From: Motilimonas pumila
Lineage (GTDB): Bacteria; Pseudomonadota; Gammaproteobacteria; Enterobacterales; CBDFNC01
Assembly: GCF_003596335.1 (NCBI RefSeq)
Contig: NZ_QZCH01000004.1
Coordinates: forward strand, 152,206 to 216,205
Length of the DNA stretch: 64,000 bases
Direction: 5' to 3'
Of this stretch, positions 36,242-45,614 are shown piece by piece. Numbering within the stretch: the first letter of the stretch is position 1; each line of letters starts with the position of its first letter. Below the pieces are notes generated by a model. That model was not told where the DNA came from. It worked only from the letters and a program-made list of their open reading frames with translations, and made no database searches. The position numbers and the translations under genes are program-made.

Positions 36242-37183
36242 ATGATCATAGTCACAGGTGGCGCAGGCTTTATTGGCAGCAATCTTGTTAAGGCATTAAA
36301 CGACTCAGGTTATCGTGATATCTTAGTCGTAGACGACCTCACCGATGGTACAAAATTTGTCAATTTAGTCGACTTAGATATTGCCGACTACATGGACAAA
36401 GAAGAGTTCATTGGCTTAATTTTGTCCGGCGAGAATTTAGGCCCAATAGACGCAATTTTCCATCAAGGCGCTTGCTCTTCGACTACAGAGTGGGACGGCA
36501 AAATGATGATGGAAAATAACTATGATTACTCAAAAGATCTACTGCATTACTGCTTAGACCGTCAAATCCCATTCTTATACGCTTCATCAGCAGCCACTTA
36601 TGGCGGAGGCGGCGTATTTAAAGAGTCTCGTGAATACGAGAAGCCGCTAAACGTTTATGGTTTCTCTAAGTTTCAATTTGATCAATACGTACGAAATATT
36701 TTACCAGAAGCTGAATCGCAAATTGTTGGCTTTCGTTACTTCAACGTTTATGGCCCACGAGAGCAACACAAAGGCAGCATGGCCAGCGTGGCTTTTCACC
36801 TTAACAACCAAGTTAAAGCGGGCGAAAATCCCAAATTATTTAAAGGTACCGAAGGCTATGAAGACGGCGGCCAAAGCCGAGATTTCATCTATGTTGGTGA
36901 CGTGATTAACGCCAACTTATGGTTTTTAGAGCACCCCGATCAGTCTGGTATTTTCAATCTAGGCACGGGTGAAGCTGAGCCATTTCGCGCCATTGCTGAA
37001 GCCGTTATCAAACATCATGGCAAAGGGGAAATTGAATACATTGATTTTCCCGAACATTTAGTCGGCCGCTACCAAAACTTTACCCAAGCAGACTTGACTA
37101 AGCTAAGAGCCACAGGGTTTGATTTACCCTTTAAAAATGTAGCTACCGGCGTTGCCGAATATTTAGAGATTATTAACCAGTAA
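36242..37183 (+). CDS. hldD: ADP-L-glycero-D-manno-heptose 6-epimerase
   Basis: Last step of ADP-L-glycero-D-manno-heptose synthesis, supplying the LPS inner-core heptose. An extended SDR enzyme with NADP-binding GGAGFIGSN (residues 6-14) and the catalytic Tyr139/Lys143 in [18 protein letters not shown] and [13 protein letters not shown] are HldD-specific. Length 313 (E. coli 310). Start is ATG 36242; the frame is open further upstream without Shine-Dalgarno or homology. It opens the LPS cluster and its stop overlaps the lpxM start (TAATG). Confidence 0.96.
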   Translation: MIIVTGGAGFIGSNLVKALNDSGYRDILVVDDLTDGTKFVNLVDLDIADYMDKEEFIGLILSGENLGPIDAIFHQGACSSTTEWDGKMMMENNYDYSKDLLHYCLDRQIPFLYASSAATYGGGGVFKESREYEKPLNVYGFSKFQFDQYVRNILPEAESQIVGFRYFNVYGPREQHKGSMASVAFHLNNQVKAGENPKLFKGTEGYEDGGQSRDFIYVGDVINANLWFLEHPDQSGIFNLGTGEAEPFRAIAEAVIKHHGKGEIEYIDFPEHLVGRYQNFTQADLTKLRATGFDLPFKNVATGVAEYLEIINQ

Positions 37184-38145
37184 TGAGTCAGCAAGATCCA
37201 CATTTTGATCCCAAAGCGTACAACCCAAGCTTTGAATGGAGCTTTTTACACCCTAAATATTGGGGCACTTGGCTGTATGTCAGCGCGGCGGCTTTGGTCA
37301 GCTTACTGCCCAATACCTGCCGCCGTTGGATTGCAACGGTGCTCGCGCGTGGAGCCTTAAAGTTAAACAGTAAAGCCAACCAAAGGGCGCGCACTAACCT
37401 TGAGATGTGCTTCCCAAATAATACACAAGAGCAAAGGGAGGCAATGCTACTGCAAAGTTACATTACCGCGGGTACTTTTTTGCTGGGCTTTCCTTCATTA
37501 AGTATTCGGCGCAAAAAATGGCTTGAGAAAAACTCTGTCATTCGCGGCGAAGAACACCTTTTTCGACTGAAAGAACAAGGTCACTCGGTCATTCTTTTAG
37601 TGCCTCATACTTGGGCAATTGACGTGCCAGCGGTGCTATTAGCTTCCCGTGGCATCCACGTTTCTGCCATGGCAAAGAAACAAAAAGACCAAGTCGCAGA
37701 TTGGTTTATACATCGTCAACGCGTGCAATACGGTGGTCGAGTATATGAGCGAAAAGGTGGCGTAAAACCTTTTATTCGTTCCATCAAAGATGGCTACTTG
37801 GGCTACTACCTACCGGATGAAGATTTAGGGCCTGATAGCAGTGTATTTGTCGACTTTTTTGCCACAACTAAGGCAACAATCAGTGGTTTAGGTAAATTAT
37901 CAAAAGTCAGCCGGGCAAAAATAGTGCCTTTATTTTCAATGTACAACGTCACAACCGGTAAATACGAGATAGATATTCAACCAGAACTGGACCCGTTCCC
38001 ACTAGAGAGCGAGGAGCAGGATGCTCGATTAATGAACCAATGCATAGAAAACTATGTCAATCAGCATCCTGAACAATATATGTGGATTTTGCGCTTATTA
38101 AAAACCCGCCCTGACGGTGAGCCAAACCCATATCATAAAAAGTGA
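37183..38145 (+). CDS. lpxM: Lipid A secondary acyltransferase, LpxM type
   Basis: Inner-membrane acyltransferase that adds the last secondary acyl chain to Kdo-lipid A. The HX4D catalytic motif is visible as HTWAID (His142, Asp147). GGRVYERKGGVKPFIRS, YYLPDEDLG and SVFVDFFATTKATISG match LpxM more closely than LpxL. Length 320. A hydrophobic N-terminal anchor lies at about residues 28-45. Its ATG shares a base with the hldD stop. Chain-length preference cannot be predicted. Confidence 0.92.
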   Translation: MSQQDPHFDPKAYNPSFEWSFLHPKYWGTWLYVSAAALVSLLPNTCRRWIATVLARGALKLNSKANQRARTNLEMCFPNNTQEQREAMLLQSYITAGTFLLGFPSLSIRRKKWLEKNSVIRGEEHLFRLKEQGHSVILLVPHTWAIDVPAVLLASRGIHVSAMAKKQKDQVADWFIHRQRVQYGGRVYERKGGVKPFIRSIKDGYLGYYLPDEDLGPDSSVFVDFFATTKATISGLGKLSKVSRAKIVPLFSMYNVTTGKYEIDIQPELDPFPLESEEQDARLMNQCIENYVNQHPEQYMWILRLLKTRPDGEPNPYHKK

Positions 38146-38147
38146 CT

Positions 38148-39398
38148 ATGAATAGAATTAAACAACTCTCTGATTATGACTATACTACTGCTCTAGTCTG
38201 TCTGTTTCCGATTTTGTCTCTGGCTTATGGCAAGGGGTATAACCTCGCGGCTTTACTGCTCTTTTTATTCTCTCTAATATCCATAAATAGTTCTAAGGCT
38301 TGTTGGAAAATCCAGCAAACTCGCCTTATTTGCTACTGTTATTTAGCATACTTTTTTATCTTTACTTTCTTTATGTTTCTCCATGGTGAGAAAGCAAGTT
38401 ATATTGATCAAACAAGTAGAATAGTAATGGTTATACCAATACTGCTGCTCATTATTCATCGAGGCGTGAAGTTTCAGTACCTTGCGGCAGCGTTTGCTTT
38501 GGGAGCCATCATCGCAGGCTTAGTAGCAACTTATCAAGTATACATAGTGGGGATGGAAAGGGCATTTAGTCGAGGAGTTGGGCTCTGGGGGAAAGGTTAC
38601 ATGCCGATTCAATCCGGCAATGCCGCAATCGTTCTTAGTATGATTAGCTTGTGCTTTTTCATTTACTTTTGCCAAGTAAAAAAGTGGTCTTATATTACTT
38701 TAACTCTTTTAGGCACAGTACTTGGACTATTTGCAAGTTTACAATCCGGTTCACGTGGCGGCTGGGTATTTTTACCCTTTGCATTATTCTACCTTGCCAT
38801 TCAAAATCGAAAACTGTTTAGTGCAAGAGTGACTCTCGTGTTAACACTATTCATTTTGGCTCTTATTACTGTCACAGCGTCTACTGATAACGCTGTCAGT
38901 TCACGCTTCGAACAAGCCTTCCAAGATATTGAAAAGCATGAAAACAACGACACTAACACATCGATAGGCTTAAGGTTGGAGCTGTGGAAAAGTGCAACAT
39001 ACTCAATCTCGGAAAACCCTATATTAGGGAATAGCCTTGCAACAAGGTTAGAACAAAGACAACAACAAATTCGCGACGGCAATATTGATTTCAACCCTAA
39101 CTATGCGGACTGGCATGCTCACAACGAATATTTGGAAGCTTTAAGTTTGAGAGGTGGGATAGGTTTGTTAGCCCTATTGAGTATTTTTTTCATCCCGGCA
39201 TACATTTTAAATGCAAACAAATCGGAAAGTAATTTACAACTACAAACAATTAACCAAGCAGGTATGACTTGTTTGATTATGTTTTCAGGCTTCGGTTTAA
39301 GCCAAGTTTATTTCAACCACAACTCGGGTATGATTTTTTACTCTTTCATTATCTCTTGCTTTATCGCCATTAGCATTAAACTGAAACACAATAATTAA
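38148..39398 (+). CDS. O-antigen ligase-like membrane protein (WaaL/RfaL family)
   Basis: Polytopic inner-membrane protein of 416 residues with about 11 hydrophobic segments and one large periplasmic loop (about 255-330) containing SIGLRLELWKSATYSISENPILGNS and DWHAHNEYLEALSLRGGIG. The His and Glu of HNEYLE are the O-antigen ligase (Wzy_C) signature. It probably joins a polymer or oligosaccharide to the lipid A-core. Base composition is more AT-rich than hldD/lpxM. Start could be ATG 38148 or the GTG at 38142 that overlaps the lpxM stop. Confidence 0.8.
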   Translation: MNRIKQLSDYDYTTALVCLFPILSLAYGKGYNLAALLLFLFSLISINSSKACWKIQQTRLICYCYLAYFFIFTFFMFLHGEKASYIDQTSRIVMVIPILLLIIHRGVKFQYLAAAFALGAIIAGLVATYQVYIVGMERAFSRGVGLWGKGYMPIQSGNAAIVLSMISLCFFIYFCQVKKWSYITLTLLGTVLGLFASLQSGSRGGWVFLPFALFYLAIQNRKLFSARVTLVLTLFILALITVTASTDNAVSSRFEQAFQDIEKHENNDTNTSIGLRLELWKSATYSISENPILGNSLATRLEQRQQQIRDGNIDFNPNYADWHAHNEYLEALSLRGGIGLLALLSIFFIPAYILNANKSESNLQLQTINQAGMTCLIMFSGFGLSQVYFNHNSGMIFYSFIISCFIAISIKLKHNN

Positions 39399-39409
39399 AG
39401 GTTTACTTC

Positions 39410-40492
39410 GTGAGAATATTAATTGCTAGCTCTTACCGCCATGCTTGGAACAGCGTAAGACCAGAAGCTGAAGTATTTATTGAAATGGTCAAACAAGGTC
39501 ACACCGTTACCCTGATGACTCAGGATAATTGTGAATATTTACCTCGATTTAATGAGCATGGCGTTAAAACCATTGCTTGTTACCCTACGAAAAAAATCTG
39601 CCCAACGACGATTAAAGCCATGCGCAAAGAGTTGGTTGAGGGCGACTACGATATTTTTTATGCCTTCAATTCAAAAACGATTCCAAACGCTTTGCTTGCC
39701 AGTATTGGTCACCGTACCAAAGTCGTCTTGTATCGAGGTACAACGGGTGGTTTATACCGTCACGATCCCACCGCTTACCTGACCCACTTAAGCCCTCGGG
39801 TAGATGGCATTATCTGCGTGTCTGACGCAGTCACCCAAGATGTGAGAAAGCGGGTATGGAAAAACAAAGATAATGTCGTCACTATCTACAAAGGCCATCA
39901 ACTTGATTGGTATTTAGTCCCACCGACGGATCGAGCCGAATTTAACCTCACAGAACAAGACACTATTGCCATGTGTGCAGCCCATGTAAGGCCCAGTAAA
40001 GGCATCGACGTACTCATTACTGCCACCCACCATATCGATAACCCAAACTTTCATTTGATTCTTGCGGGCAGCGGCTTTGAGCCTTACTTTGAAGCAATGA
40101 AAGCCAGCCCAATGGCAGAGCGTATTCACTATATAGGGCATCGCAGTGATGTGCCTTCGTTAATGGCAATGGCCGACTTTCAAGTCCAGCCATCGAAAAG
40201 CGGTGAAGGTTTGCCAAGAACGATTATTGAAGCCATGGCTAACGGTACGCCATCAATTGTCACGACTACTGGCGGCTCACCTGAATTGGTTGAAGACGGC
40301 AAAACGGGATATATTGTGCCTACAAACGACCCTGTCGCTTTTGGCCAAGCAATGAACAAGCTCATTGCAGATAAAAGTAAGGTTCATGCATTCAGTCAAG
40401 CTGCGAAGATAAAGCTGGACACCGAGTTCAATGCCAGTGAAACGGTGAAAAAGCATATCGCTTTTTTTGAGCATCTATTATCCGAGCAATAA
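39410..40492 (+). CDS. GT4-family glycosyltransferase
   Basis: Retaining GT-B glycosyltransferase of 360 residues. The C-terminal nucleotide-sugar domain shows AAHVRPSKGIDVL, then QPSKSGEGLPRTIIEAMANGTPSIVTTTGGSPELVEDGKTG, which includes the EX7E donor-binding motif. No membrane segments. Donor and acceptor unknown; by location it acts on LPS core or O-chain. Start is GTG 39410 with AAAGG 9 bases upstream. It follows the ligase-like gene after 11 bp. Confidence 0.85.
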   Translation: MRILIASSYRHAWNSVRPEAEVFIEMVKQGHTVTLMTQDNCEYLPRFNEHGVKTIACYPTKKICPTTIKAMRKELVEGDYDIFYAFNSKTIPNALLASIGHRTKVVLYRGTTGGLYRHDPTAYLTHLSPRVDGIICVSDAVTQDVRKRVWKNKDNVVTIYKGHQLDWYLVPPTDRAEFNLTEQDTIAMCAAHVRPSKGIDVLITATHHIDNPNFHLILAGSGFEPYFEAMKASPMAERIHYIGHRSDVPSLMAMADFQVQPSKSGEGLPRTIIEAMANGTPSIVTTTGGSPELVEDGKTGYIVPTNDPVAFGQAMNKLIADKSKVHAFSQAAKIKLDTEFNASETVKKHIAFFEHLLSEQ

Positions 40493-40494
40493 AA

Positions 40495-41658
40495 TCACTG
40501 CCTGGCTGACTTTGTCACCATCGCTAGTTGCTGCTGAGTAATACAATGAAAATCAAGCTGTTTGACGACATCATCACTCGGCTTGATCGGTTGCTTATCA
40601 AACTGTCTGATTTTTTCTGCTAACAATCTTATGTCGCCTTTCGGCACGACCCCTTGCAGCAGTTCTCCAGTAAGAATTTCAGTAATCGGGCCACAATCAG
40701 TTGCTACGACAGGCACTTGTAGTGCCAGCGCCTCATTCACAACCAATACAAACCCCTCAAAGTCTGAGCTCAAAATAAAGAAATGTGAGCGCTTCATCCA
40801 TTTAAAGGGGTTTTTGTCGAAGCCAACTAAGAACACTTGCTGATCCAACCCTAATTCTTTAATCAGCTGCTCAAGTTCTTTGCGCTGGTGCCCTTCCCCT
40901 AGGATGACAAGCTTTTTATCTATGTCGGCTATTTTATATGCCTTGATAAGAACATCAAAACGCTTCTGTTTTGTTAAGCGACCGACTGACACCACGTAAT
41001 CATCTTCAAATGGCACAGTCTCTTGCGCTAAACGAGATAATTTTTCACCGTCACAAGGGTTGTGGATGACAGCTAATTTATCAATCGTCACCCCCAAAGA
41101 CCGGGCTTTAGTTGCGATATCCTTACGAATAAACTCAGAAACACAAAATATTTTCTTGCCAGAAAAAAGCCGTTTAAACAAAAAACGGAAATATCGAGAA
41201 GAAGGCTTTTTCGCTAGTGCATGGGGTAAGTGCAAACTGTAAACCACATTATCTTGTGAAACACTGGCCAAACGATTCATAGAACGAATACCATTGACAA
41301 AGATGGCATCAAATTTTGGTTTCCCCTCTAAGAACTTGGTAAAGGCCTTCCCGTAAACATAGCTTGCCCATAAAAACTCACTATTTGGCAACAGCTTTCT
41401 TAAGATTAGTTTGTAAAAGCAGTAGTACAGCGCAAGCCAAGGTCTTGAAATAAAAAATGATTTCATATCTAGAGTATGAAAATGACAATCAAAGTCTACA
41501 GGTAAGTCAATACCTTTCTCTAAGCATAATAATGAGACATCATTCCCTGCTTCAACGTGGTACCTTGCAGTATCTAGGGTAATTTTTTGCACCCCACCAC
41601 CTTTTAGGTTGTGAGTCACAAATAAAATGCGTTTTACATTACTACCTTCAGAAACCAT
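40495..41658 (-). CDS. GT4-family glycosyltransferase
   Basis: 387-residue GT-B glycosyltransferase. The N-terminal acceptor domain begins RILFVTHNLKGGGVQKITLD, typical of GT4. The donor domain contains VSVGRLTKQKRFDVLIKAY and SSDFEGFVLVVNEALALQVPVVATDCGPITEIL. It is opposite in direction to its neighbours and converges on the preceding GT4 gene with 2 bp between, which suggests it came in as its own unit. Substrate unknown. Confidence 0.84.
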   Translation of the reverse strand: MVSEGSNVKRILFVTHNLKGGGVQKITLDTARYHVEAGNDVSLLCLEKGIDLPVDFDCHFHTLDMKSFFISRPWLALYYCFYKLILRKLLPNSEFLWASYVYGKAFTKFLEGKPKFDAIFVNGIRSMNRLASVSQDNVVYSLHLPHALAKKPSSRYFRFLFKRLFSGKKIFCVSEFIRKDIATKARSLGVTIDKLAVIHNPCDGEKLSRLAQETVPFEDDYVVSVGRLTKQKRFDVLIKAYKIADIDKKLVILGEGHQRKELEQLIKELGLDQQVFLVGFDKNPFKWMKRSHFFILSSDFEGFVLVVNEALALQVPVVATDCGPITEILTGELLQGVVPKGDIRLLAEKIRQFDKQPIKPSDDVVKQLDFHCITQQQLAMVTKSARQ

Positions 41659-41812
41659 ATTGCAAAAGCCTTTAATTACAGCGTTCAGAATTGCTCAATT
41701 GCGAGATGCTAAATGACTCACAACGAGATAAGTTCAGTATTCAACTCTCTTGTTATTAAACCTATAATAACAAAGAACCTACTCCAAACGTAAAAGGAAA
41801 AACTAGCCTAGT

Positions 41813-42190
41813 ATGAAAAAGCTTATTGTCGACTTAGACGGCACGATCACGCTCGGTGATACCAATGATTATGCAAATGTCAGCCCTAACCTTGCAGTGA
41901 TTAAAAAATTGCAGCAGTACCATCAAGAAGGCTTCAGCATTGTAATCCATACAGCGCGAAACATGCGCACTTACAAAGGCAATGTAGGTGAAATTAATAT
42001 CCATACTCTGCCCACCATTACTGCTTGGTTAGATAAGCATGGTGTTCCTTATGATGAAGTAATTGTTGGCAAGCCTTGGTGTGGCCATGAAGGATTTTAT
42101 ATCGATGATCGCTCCATACGTCCGTCTGAATTTGCCTCATTGAACTTAGCAGAGATAAACGCGTTATTGGAGAAGGAGAAAGCATGCTGA
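41813..42190 (+). CDS. HAD-superfamily phosphatase, EcbF/BcbF-like (capsule/LPS biosynthesis)
   Basis: 125-residue minimal HAD phosphatase. Motif I is DLDGTIT (Asp7, Asp9), motif II HTAR, and the late motif YIDDRSIRP carries the acidic pair. No cap domain, so a small or protein-bound substrate is likely. It resembles the BcbF/EcbF phosphatases of capsule loci (recognised by motif, not by search). It overlaps the next gene by 7 bp and opens a three-gene coupled module. Confidence 0.8.
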   Translation: MKKLIVDLDGTITLGDTNDYANVSPNLAVIKKLQQYHQEGFSIVIHTARNMRTYKGNVGEINIHTLPTITAWLDKHGVPYDEVIVGKPWCGHEGFYIDDRSIRPSEFASLNLAEINALLEKEKAC

Positions 42191-43767
42191 TAATAATGTC
42201 AGCAGCGTACATCGATAAAGAGCTCGCCTCGGAGTTTGGCGATATTCCTCCCACATTTTTACCGCTAGGTAATAAGCGATTATTTCAACATCAAATTGCT
42301 GCAAGCCCAAAGCAAAAACGAGTGTATTTATCTTTGCCAGATGACTTTACGCCGAACCCCGCCGATCTAGATTGGTTACTGCAGCATAATGTTGCAATTT
42401 TAAGGGTGCCCGTTGGGCTGCCTCTTGGAGCTTCACTGGTATCAAGTTTAAATTTGATAGAAGACAACATACAAGGTCCCGTTAGTATCTTATTTGGCGA
42501 CACCTTAATCACTGATATCCCCAGCGATAAAAACGTTGTAGCCGTGTCCGAAATAGAAGATAACTACAACTGGTCAGTCATCAGCCAAGAAAAAGACAAG
42601 CTGATTGAACCAAACCATCAACGTAGCTCTGCAGATAACCAAAATGTTGTGGCTGGTTACTTCAACTTTAGCCAGCCGAAACAGTTAATTCGTTCCCTTA
42701 CTCATCAACATTGGGACTTTGTTAAAGGCCTCAATGATTACCATCAACAAGTAGGAATGTGCAGCGCTCGGGTGAACAATTGGCTAGACTTTGGCCATGT
42801 GAATACTTACTACCACTCAAAAGCTAAGTTCACGACACAGCGGGCGTTTAATGAATTAGACATTAACCCCCCCGTAGTGACAAAATCAGGCAATCAGAAG
42901 AACAAAATTGAAGCAGAGGCTAATTGGTTTAAGCATTTACCAGGCGATTTAAAAGTGTTTACACCACAGTTTTTAGGCTCATACGTAAACCAAGAAAAAG
43001 CCAGCTATCAATTAGAGTATTTGCATCTTACCGCCCTGAATGAACTTTATGTATTTGCACAGTTACCTGATATGGTGTGGCAACGCATATTAAACGCTTG
43101 CTTCGCTTTCATTGACAAAAGCTCAGAACACCAAGCCCTAGCGGATGATAAACAAGCGTCTCTTGGAGGGTTGTTCCAACAAAAAACCCTCCAACGTGTA
43201 ACATTGTTTTGCAAAAACAATCAGCTTGATGCAGATAAAATATGGCAAATCAACCAAACAACGCTGGTCTCTATCAATCAATTATGTAAGTTGAGTGAAC
43301 AATACTTGCCAGCTCCAAAAGCCGCCAGCCTAATGCATGGAGACTTTTGTTTTAGCAACATTTTGTATGACTTTCGTACCAATAATATCAAAACCATCGA
43401 CCCGAGAGGGATAGATCACAACGGCAATATGGCCAGGTTTGGTGATATACAATATGACCTCGCTAAGTTAAGTCACTCTGTGCTTGGTATGTATGACTGG
43501 ATCATCGCGGGCTATTTTAGCTTAACTTACCAACCTTATCAGATAAGCTTTGAATTACATCACCAAAGCCATAATGACGCAGTTCAAAATATCTTTTTAC
43601 GTGCTGTAAAACAAAGGTACCGACTCAACGCAGCCAATATATATGCTATGCAGATACAGTTATTTTTATCGATGTTACCTCTGCACAGCGATCAACCTGA
43701 GCGACAGCAAGCGCTATTGGCTAACGCATTTCGTTTATTTGAGCTATTACAACAGGAAGTCTCATGA
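42184..43767 (+). CDS. Two-domain nucleotidyltransferase-like / APH-type kinase protein
   Basis: 527 residues, apparently two domains. Residues 1 to about 215 look like a sugar-nucleotidyltransferase fold (FLPLGNKRLFQHQIAAS, SILFGDTLITDIP, WLDFGHVNTYY), but the usual Gly-rich GxGTR loop is not visible, so catalysis there is doubtful. Residues about 235-527 form an aminoglycoside/choline-kinase-like domain with catalytic HGDFCFSNIL (His385, Asp387) and metal-binding IDPRG (Asp406). It should phosphorylate a small molecule. Start is ATG 42184 behind GGAG. It overlaps both neighbours (7 and 4 bp). Confidence 0.72.
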   Translation: MLIIMSAAYIDKELASEFGDIPPTFLPLGNKRLFQHQIAASPKQKRVYLSLPDDFTPNPADLDWLLQHNVAILRVPVGLPLGASLVSSLNLIEDNIQGPVSILFGDTLITDIPSDKNVVAVSEIEDNYNWSVISQEKDKLIEPNHQRSSADNQNVVAGYFNFSQPKQLIRSLTHQHWDFVKGLNDYHQQVGMCSARVNNWLDFGHVNTYYHSKAKFTTQRAFNELDINPPVVTKSGNQKNKIEAEANWFKHLPGDLKVFTPQFLGSYVNQEKASYQLEYLHLTALNELYVFAQLPDMVWQRILNACFAFIDKSSEHQALADDKQASLGGLFQQKTLQRVTLFCKNNQLDADKIWQINQTTLVSINQLCKLSEQYLPAPKAASLMHGDFCFSNILYDFRTNNIKTIDPRGIDHNGNMARFGDIQYDLAKLSHSVLGMYDWIIAGYFSLTYQPYQISFELHHQSHNDAVQNIFLRAVKQRYRLNAANIYAMQIQLFLSMLPLHSDQPERQQALLANAFRLFELLQQEVS

Positions 43768-44498
43768 TAGTTATTCCCATGGCAGGCCTCAGCTCCCGAT
43801 TTTTTAAAGCTGGTTATGAAAAACCCAAATATATGTTGCTCGCGCATGGGGAAACGCTGTTTGCCCATGCTGTGAAAAGCTTCTCTCGTTACTTTAAAAC
43901 AGAAACATTTGTGTTCATCATTCGAGATGTTTACGCTACCGCAGAGTTTGTAGAAGAGCAGGTTAAACTGTTAGGCATCGCTCATGCAGATATCTTTACG
44001 CTCAGTGAGGCGACTCGTGGGCAAGCCGAGACCGTGTACTTAGGGTTAAAAGATCGCGCAGCTCCTGATAGTGAGCTTACTATTTTTAACATTGATACTT
44101 TCCGACCCAATTATCGCAAGCCTACATTTAACGGTACAGTAGATGGTTATTTAGAAGTTTTTAAAGGCAGCGGTGATAACTGGTCTTTTGCTAAGCCACT
44201 AAACACTGACTCAACACTGGTGCAAGAAACTGCAGAAAAACAAGCTATTTCAGACTTATGCAGCACAGGGTTATATTACTTCTCACGCTATGCTGATTTT
44301 GAATCCGCTTATTTGAAACAACTGGCGGAACCCACTGAAAACTGGGCTAAAGGTGAGTTGTATATCGCGCCTATGTACAATACATTGATTGCGATGAACA
44401 AGCAGGTACACTACCAACTTATTGATAAGCAAGAAGTCTACTTTTGTGGTGTTCCTCAAGAATACGATGACTTTCTTGCAAATGGATATACTAAGTAA
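43764..44498 (+). CDS. Sugar/polyol-phosphate nucleotidyltransferase-like protein
   Basis: 244 residues of the nucleotidyltransferase (GT-A) fold. The N-terminal MAGLSSRFFKAGYEKPKYML is the nucleotide-binding loop (GxxSRF...KPK), NIDTFRP is the metal-binding Asp region, and ATRGQAETVYLGL follows. It probably activates the phosphorylated product of the upstream kinase as a CDP- or UDP-derivative. Start ATG overlaps the previous stop (ATGA). Confidence 0.78.
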   Translation: MIVIPMAGLSSRFFKAGYEKPKYMLLAHGETLFAHAVKSFSRYFKTETFVFIIRDVYATAEFVEEQVKLLGIAHADIFTLSEATRGQAETVYLGLKDRAAPDSELTIFNIDTFRPNYRKPTFNGTVDGYLEVFKGSGDNWSFAKPLNTDSTLVQETAEKQAISDLCSTGLYYFSRYADFESAYLKQLAEPTENWAKGELYIAPMYNTLIAMNKQVHYQLIDKQEVYFCGVPQEYDDFLANGYTK

Positions 44499-44536
44499 CC
44501 AGATTATTCCAAAACGTTTTTGACTCTAGGCCACAT

Positions 44537-45547
44537 ATGAATTTTCAAGATATTACAGTTGTTGTTCAAGGGCCTGTTCAGGCTTATGATGAGCGTTCAA
44601 TAGATGAAGGTATTACGCATCACTGCCTAAAGTCTGTGAGACAGTACTTGCCTGGCGCCCACATCATATTATCTACTTGGCATGAACAGGACCTGTCAGG
44701 CCTTGATTATGACGAGCTAGTTTTAAATGACGATCCCGGCCGAAATATTCGTCATTATACCAAAAACAACAAGCCGAGAATTCTAAACAACAATCGCCAA
44801 ATCGTATCAACCATCAATGGTTTAAAATCGGTAAAAACGCCTTATGCGATTAAGCTAAGAACGGATAACTACCTTACCTCAAGCAATTTCTTGGCGTTAT
44901 TAGAGCAATATACCGAACGGGCAGAGCAAGATAAGGTGTTTGATCAGAAAGTAGTCATCACCAATACCTTTAGTCGAAAGCTTGCTAAAGGCCTACCGGT
45001 TGCGTACCACCTAAGCGACTTTTTTTATTTTGGCTTAACCCGTGATCTTGTGAAGCTTTGGGATATATCGCTATTGGAAGATTACAATTTGCAGCAGCAA
45101 GGCCTTCCTAACCCTCACTATCCTTATTTTCCCATCGACTGTACTCAGCTATTTTGGCACTTAGGTCTAAAAAATTTCGACTATGATACAAAATTAAAGC
45201 ATTTGCATGATCTTAGTGATAATAAACAATTAGCCCAAGACAAGTTCATCGCCAGTAATTTAGTTATTGCTAGTCCAGAAGAGCTCGGCCTCGGGCTATG
45301 TAAAAAGTTTTTAGGAAAAGCGCGGGTGAACCGTGTAACAGGTGTCGCGAGCTTTTATCAACAAGAAGATCTACGATGGCTTATTAATCAATACTGCCAA
45401 GGTCGATACCACATAAATAAACAGAATGAGATGAAGCGAAAGCTTCAAAGGTGGCTACTTATCCGCCCTGTGGGAATCGAGACTAAATTGAAACTTATCA
45501 AGCGACTTCTGGCATTCAATGAGTTGCACTGCAGTTCAAAATCATGA
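44537..45547 (+). CDS. WavE-family LPS synthesis protein
   Basis: 336 residues of the WavE family, first known from the Vibrio cholerae LPS core (wav) cluster and thought to be glycosyltransferases. It begins DITVVVQGPVQAYDER, with HIILSTWHEQDLSGLDYDELVLNDDPG and YAIKLRTDNYL (a DxD-like site). No membrane helices. A paralogue follows at 45615. It starts at ATG 44537, 38 bp after the nucleotidyltransferase. Confidence 0.83.
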   Translation: MNFQDITVVVQGPVQAYDERSIDEGITHHCLKSVRQYLPGAHIILSTWHEQDLSGLDYDELVLNDDPGRNIRHYTKNNKPRILNNNRQIVSTINGLKSVKTPYAIKLRTDNYLTSSNFLALLEQYTERAEQDKVFDQKVVITNTFSRKLAKGLPVAYHLSDFFYFGLTRDLVKLWDISLLEDYNLQQQGLPNPHYPYFPIDCTQLFWHLGLKNFDYDTKLKHLHDLSDNKQLAQDKFIASNLVIASPEELGLGLCKKFLGKARVNRVTGVASFYQQEDLRWLINQYCQGRYHINKQNEMKRKLQRWLLIRPVGIETKLKLIKRLLAFNELHCSSKS

Positions 45548-45614
45548 TGAATTATCAAACTCATCGATGTTCATACTTGAATCCACTTTATTATCAATAA
45601 TATAAGGTGAATAC

